Source of the DNA: Microbacterium sp. NIBRBAC000506063
GTDB lineage: Bacteria; Actinomycetota; Actinomycetes; Actinomycetales; Microbacteriaceae
Length of the DNA: 64,000 bases
Reading direction: 5' to 3'
NCBI RefSeq assembly: GCF_017968845.1
Contig: NZ_CP072876.1
Location: 1,860,001-1,924,000, forward strand
Both the position numbers and the translations under genes were made by a program. A model generated the notes under the pieces. That model made no database searches, was not told where the DNA came from, and worked only from the letters and a program-made list of their open reading frames with translations. Below, one piece after another: positions 62,692 through 64,000 of the stretch (its first letter is position 1; each line of letters begins with the position of its first letter).

Positions 62692-64000
62692 GTGATGGAG
62701 CCGTTGTTCACGGATTACGCGTCTCGCCAGGCGTCACGGCCAGGCCCCTCGCCCTGGGACGAGATGTTCCCCTCCGATGCCGTGGTGGGTCGTGACGGCG
62801 TCCGCGCCCCTACCGGGAGATGTTCGGCGCGCTGGCGCGCATGGACCACCAGGAGCTGCAGGCGCGGACGGATGCTCTGGCGAGCTCCTATCTCGCCCAG
62901 GGCGTCACCTTCGACTTCGCCGGCGAGGAGCGTCCCTTCCCGCTCGACGTCGTCCCCGGGTGATCGCCGCACGGGACTGGAGCACCATCGAGTCCGGCGT
63001 CGCGCAGCGCGTTCGTGCGCTCGAGGCGTTCCTGGCCGACGTGTACGGTCCGCAGCGCGCGGTCCGCGACGGGGTGATCCCGGCGTCGCTCCTGGCCTCG
63101 TCCACGCACTTCCACCGCCAGGCGGCGGGCATCGTGGGGGCCAACGGCGTCCGCATCCACGTCGCCGGCATTGATGTGATCCGCGATGAGCGCGGCGAAT
63201 GGCGCGTGCTGGAGGACAACGTGCGCGTCCCCAGCGGGGTCAGCTACGTGCTCTCGAATCGCCGGGTCATGGCGCAGACGCTGCCCGAGCTGTTCACGAG
63301 TCTGCGCATCCGCCCGGTCGTGGACTACCCCTCGCGGCTCCTGCAGGCGCTGCGCGCCGCCGCGCCGCAGGGGATCGACGACCCGACCGTCGTCGTGCTC
63401 ACCCCGGCGTCTTCAACTCCGCCTACTACGAGCACACGCTCCTGGCCCGGCTCATGGGCGTCGAGCTCGTGGAGGGGCGCGACCTGTTCTGCTCGGGCGG
63501 GCGGGTCTGGATGCACACCACGGCCGGCCCCACCCGGGTCGATGTGATCTATCGCCGGGTCGACGACGAGTTCCTCGATCCGCTGCAGTTCCGGCCCGAC
63601 TCGGTGCTGGGGCACCCGGCCTCATGCTCGCCGCGCGCCTGGGCAACGTCACCCTCGCCAACGCCGTCGGCAACGGCGTCGCCGACGACAAGCTCGTCTA
63701 CACCTATGTGCCCGACCTCATCCGCTACTACCTGAGCGAGCAGCCGATCCTCCCCAACGTCGACACCTGGCGCCTGGAGGAGCCCGAGGCGCTCGCCGAG
63801 GTGCTCGACCGGCTCGACGAGCTCGTCGTCAAACCCGTGGACGGCTCGGGCGGCAAGGGCCTGGTCGTGGGACCGGATGCCTCGAAGGAGACCCTCGCCG
63901 CGCTGCGGCGCACCCTGCAGGCCGACCCGCGCGGCTGGATCGCGCAGCCGGTCGTGCAGCTGTCGACGATCCCGACGCTGGTCGACGAGGGCTTCCGCCC
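62692..64000 (+). CDS. Circularly permuted type 2 ATP-grasp protein (3' end outside window)
   Basis: The first ~437 residues of a CPT2 ATP-grasp protein (DUF404/DUF407 family). Segments seen are [99 protein letters not shown] and the nucleotide-binding [16 protein letters not shown]. In other actinobacteria the family neighbours an alpha-E protein and a transglutaminase-like gene and is thought to form peptide-type bonds; the substrate is unknown. Four bases are missing (near 62808, 62957, 63408 and 63620). GTG 62692 or ATG 62695 follows GGGAGG. Confidence 0.88.

Overview
The window is chromosomal DNA of a very GC-rich actinobacterium, most likely a Microbacterium or close Microbacteriaceae relative. 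Supporting signs are near-exclusive G/C third positions, many GTG/TTG starts with GGAG-type ribosome sites, a monomeric isocitrate dehydrogenase, a roughly 480-residue GapB-type glyceraldehyde-3-phosphate dehydrogenase, and the recurrent intergenic sequences and GCGGCATCC word I associate with that genus. I see no prophage, transposase, CRISPR array, rRNA or tRNA.

About 60 reading-frame breaks occur, and every one is explained by one missing G or C, usually inside a short G/C run. They hit housekeeping and accessory genes alike. I treat them as probable consensus errors and annotate the reconstructed gene across each break. The length arithmetic (annotated length plus inferred missing bases is divisible by 3) works for every complete gene.

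Layout. 1-2.5 kb: end of an ABC exporter and a coiled-coil hypothetical. 2.5-9.9 kb (minus): a GntR-led operon with a divergent metallo-beta-lactamase-fold protein, zinc alcohol dehydrogenase, FAH-family hydrolase, acyl-CoA ligase, acyl-CoA dehydrogenase and an ACAD10/11-type phosphotransferase; the last three look like a 4-hydroxyacyl-CoA phosphorylation/elimination module. 10.1-21.2 kb (plus): a divergent arm with a D-2-hydroxyacid dehydrogenase, two SDRs, a sugar ABC importer, a type-B carboxylesterase and a GH78 rhamnosidase, with one aldo/keto reductase on the minus strand. 21.3-27 kb: an FMN alpha-hydroxyacid oxidase, a GNAT, icd, and an L,D-transpeptidase facing icd across a symmetric terminator. 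27.2-39.7 kb: an amino-sugar locus (ROK repressor, ABC importer, ROK kinase, nagB, nagA, GH20 hexosaminidase) interrupted by a NUDIX hydrolase, a YrdB-like protein and a membrane-fused sigma factor. 39.7-42.1 kb: a ZTP riboswitch followed by glyA-folD.

43.5-59 kb is a catabolic island for 3,4-dihydroxyphenylacetate and probably aromatic amines. It holds hpaI, hpaH, hpaD, hpaE, a GntR regulator, an FAH-RraA fusion in the HpaG position and an MFS importer. Next to these are a FAD-linked oxidase, an aldehyde dehydrogenase, an AraC-type (FeaR-like) regulator, a flavin monoamine oxidase, a TetR repressor with twin operators and an APC amine/amino-acid permease. Together they could carry a catecholamine-type amine through its aldehyde and acid, ring cleavage, and on to pyruvate and succinate semialdehyde; no HpaBC hydroxylase is present. 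59-64 kb: a ThDP-dependent decarboxylase-like enzyme, gap, and a circularly permuted ATP-grasp gene cut by the window edge.
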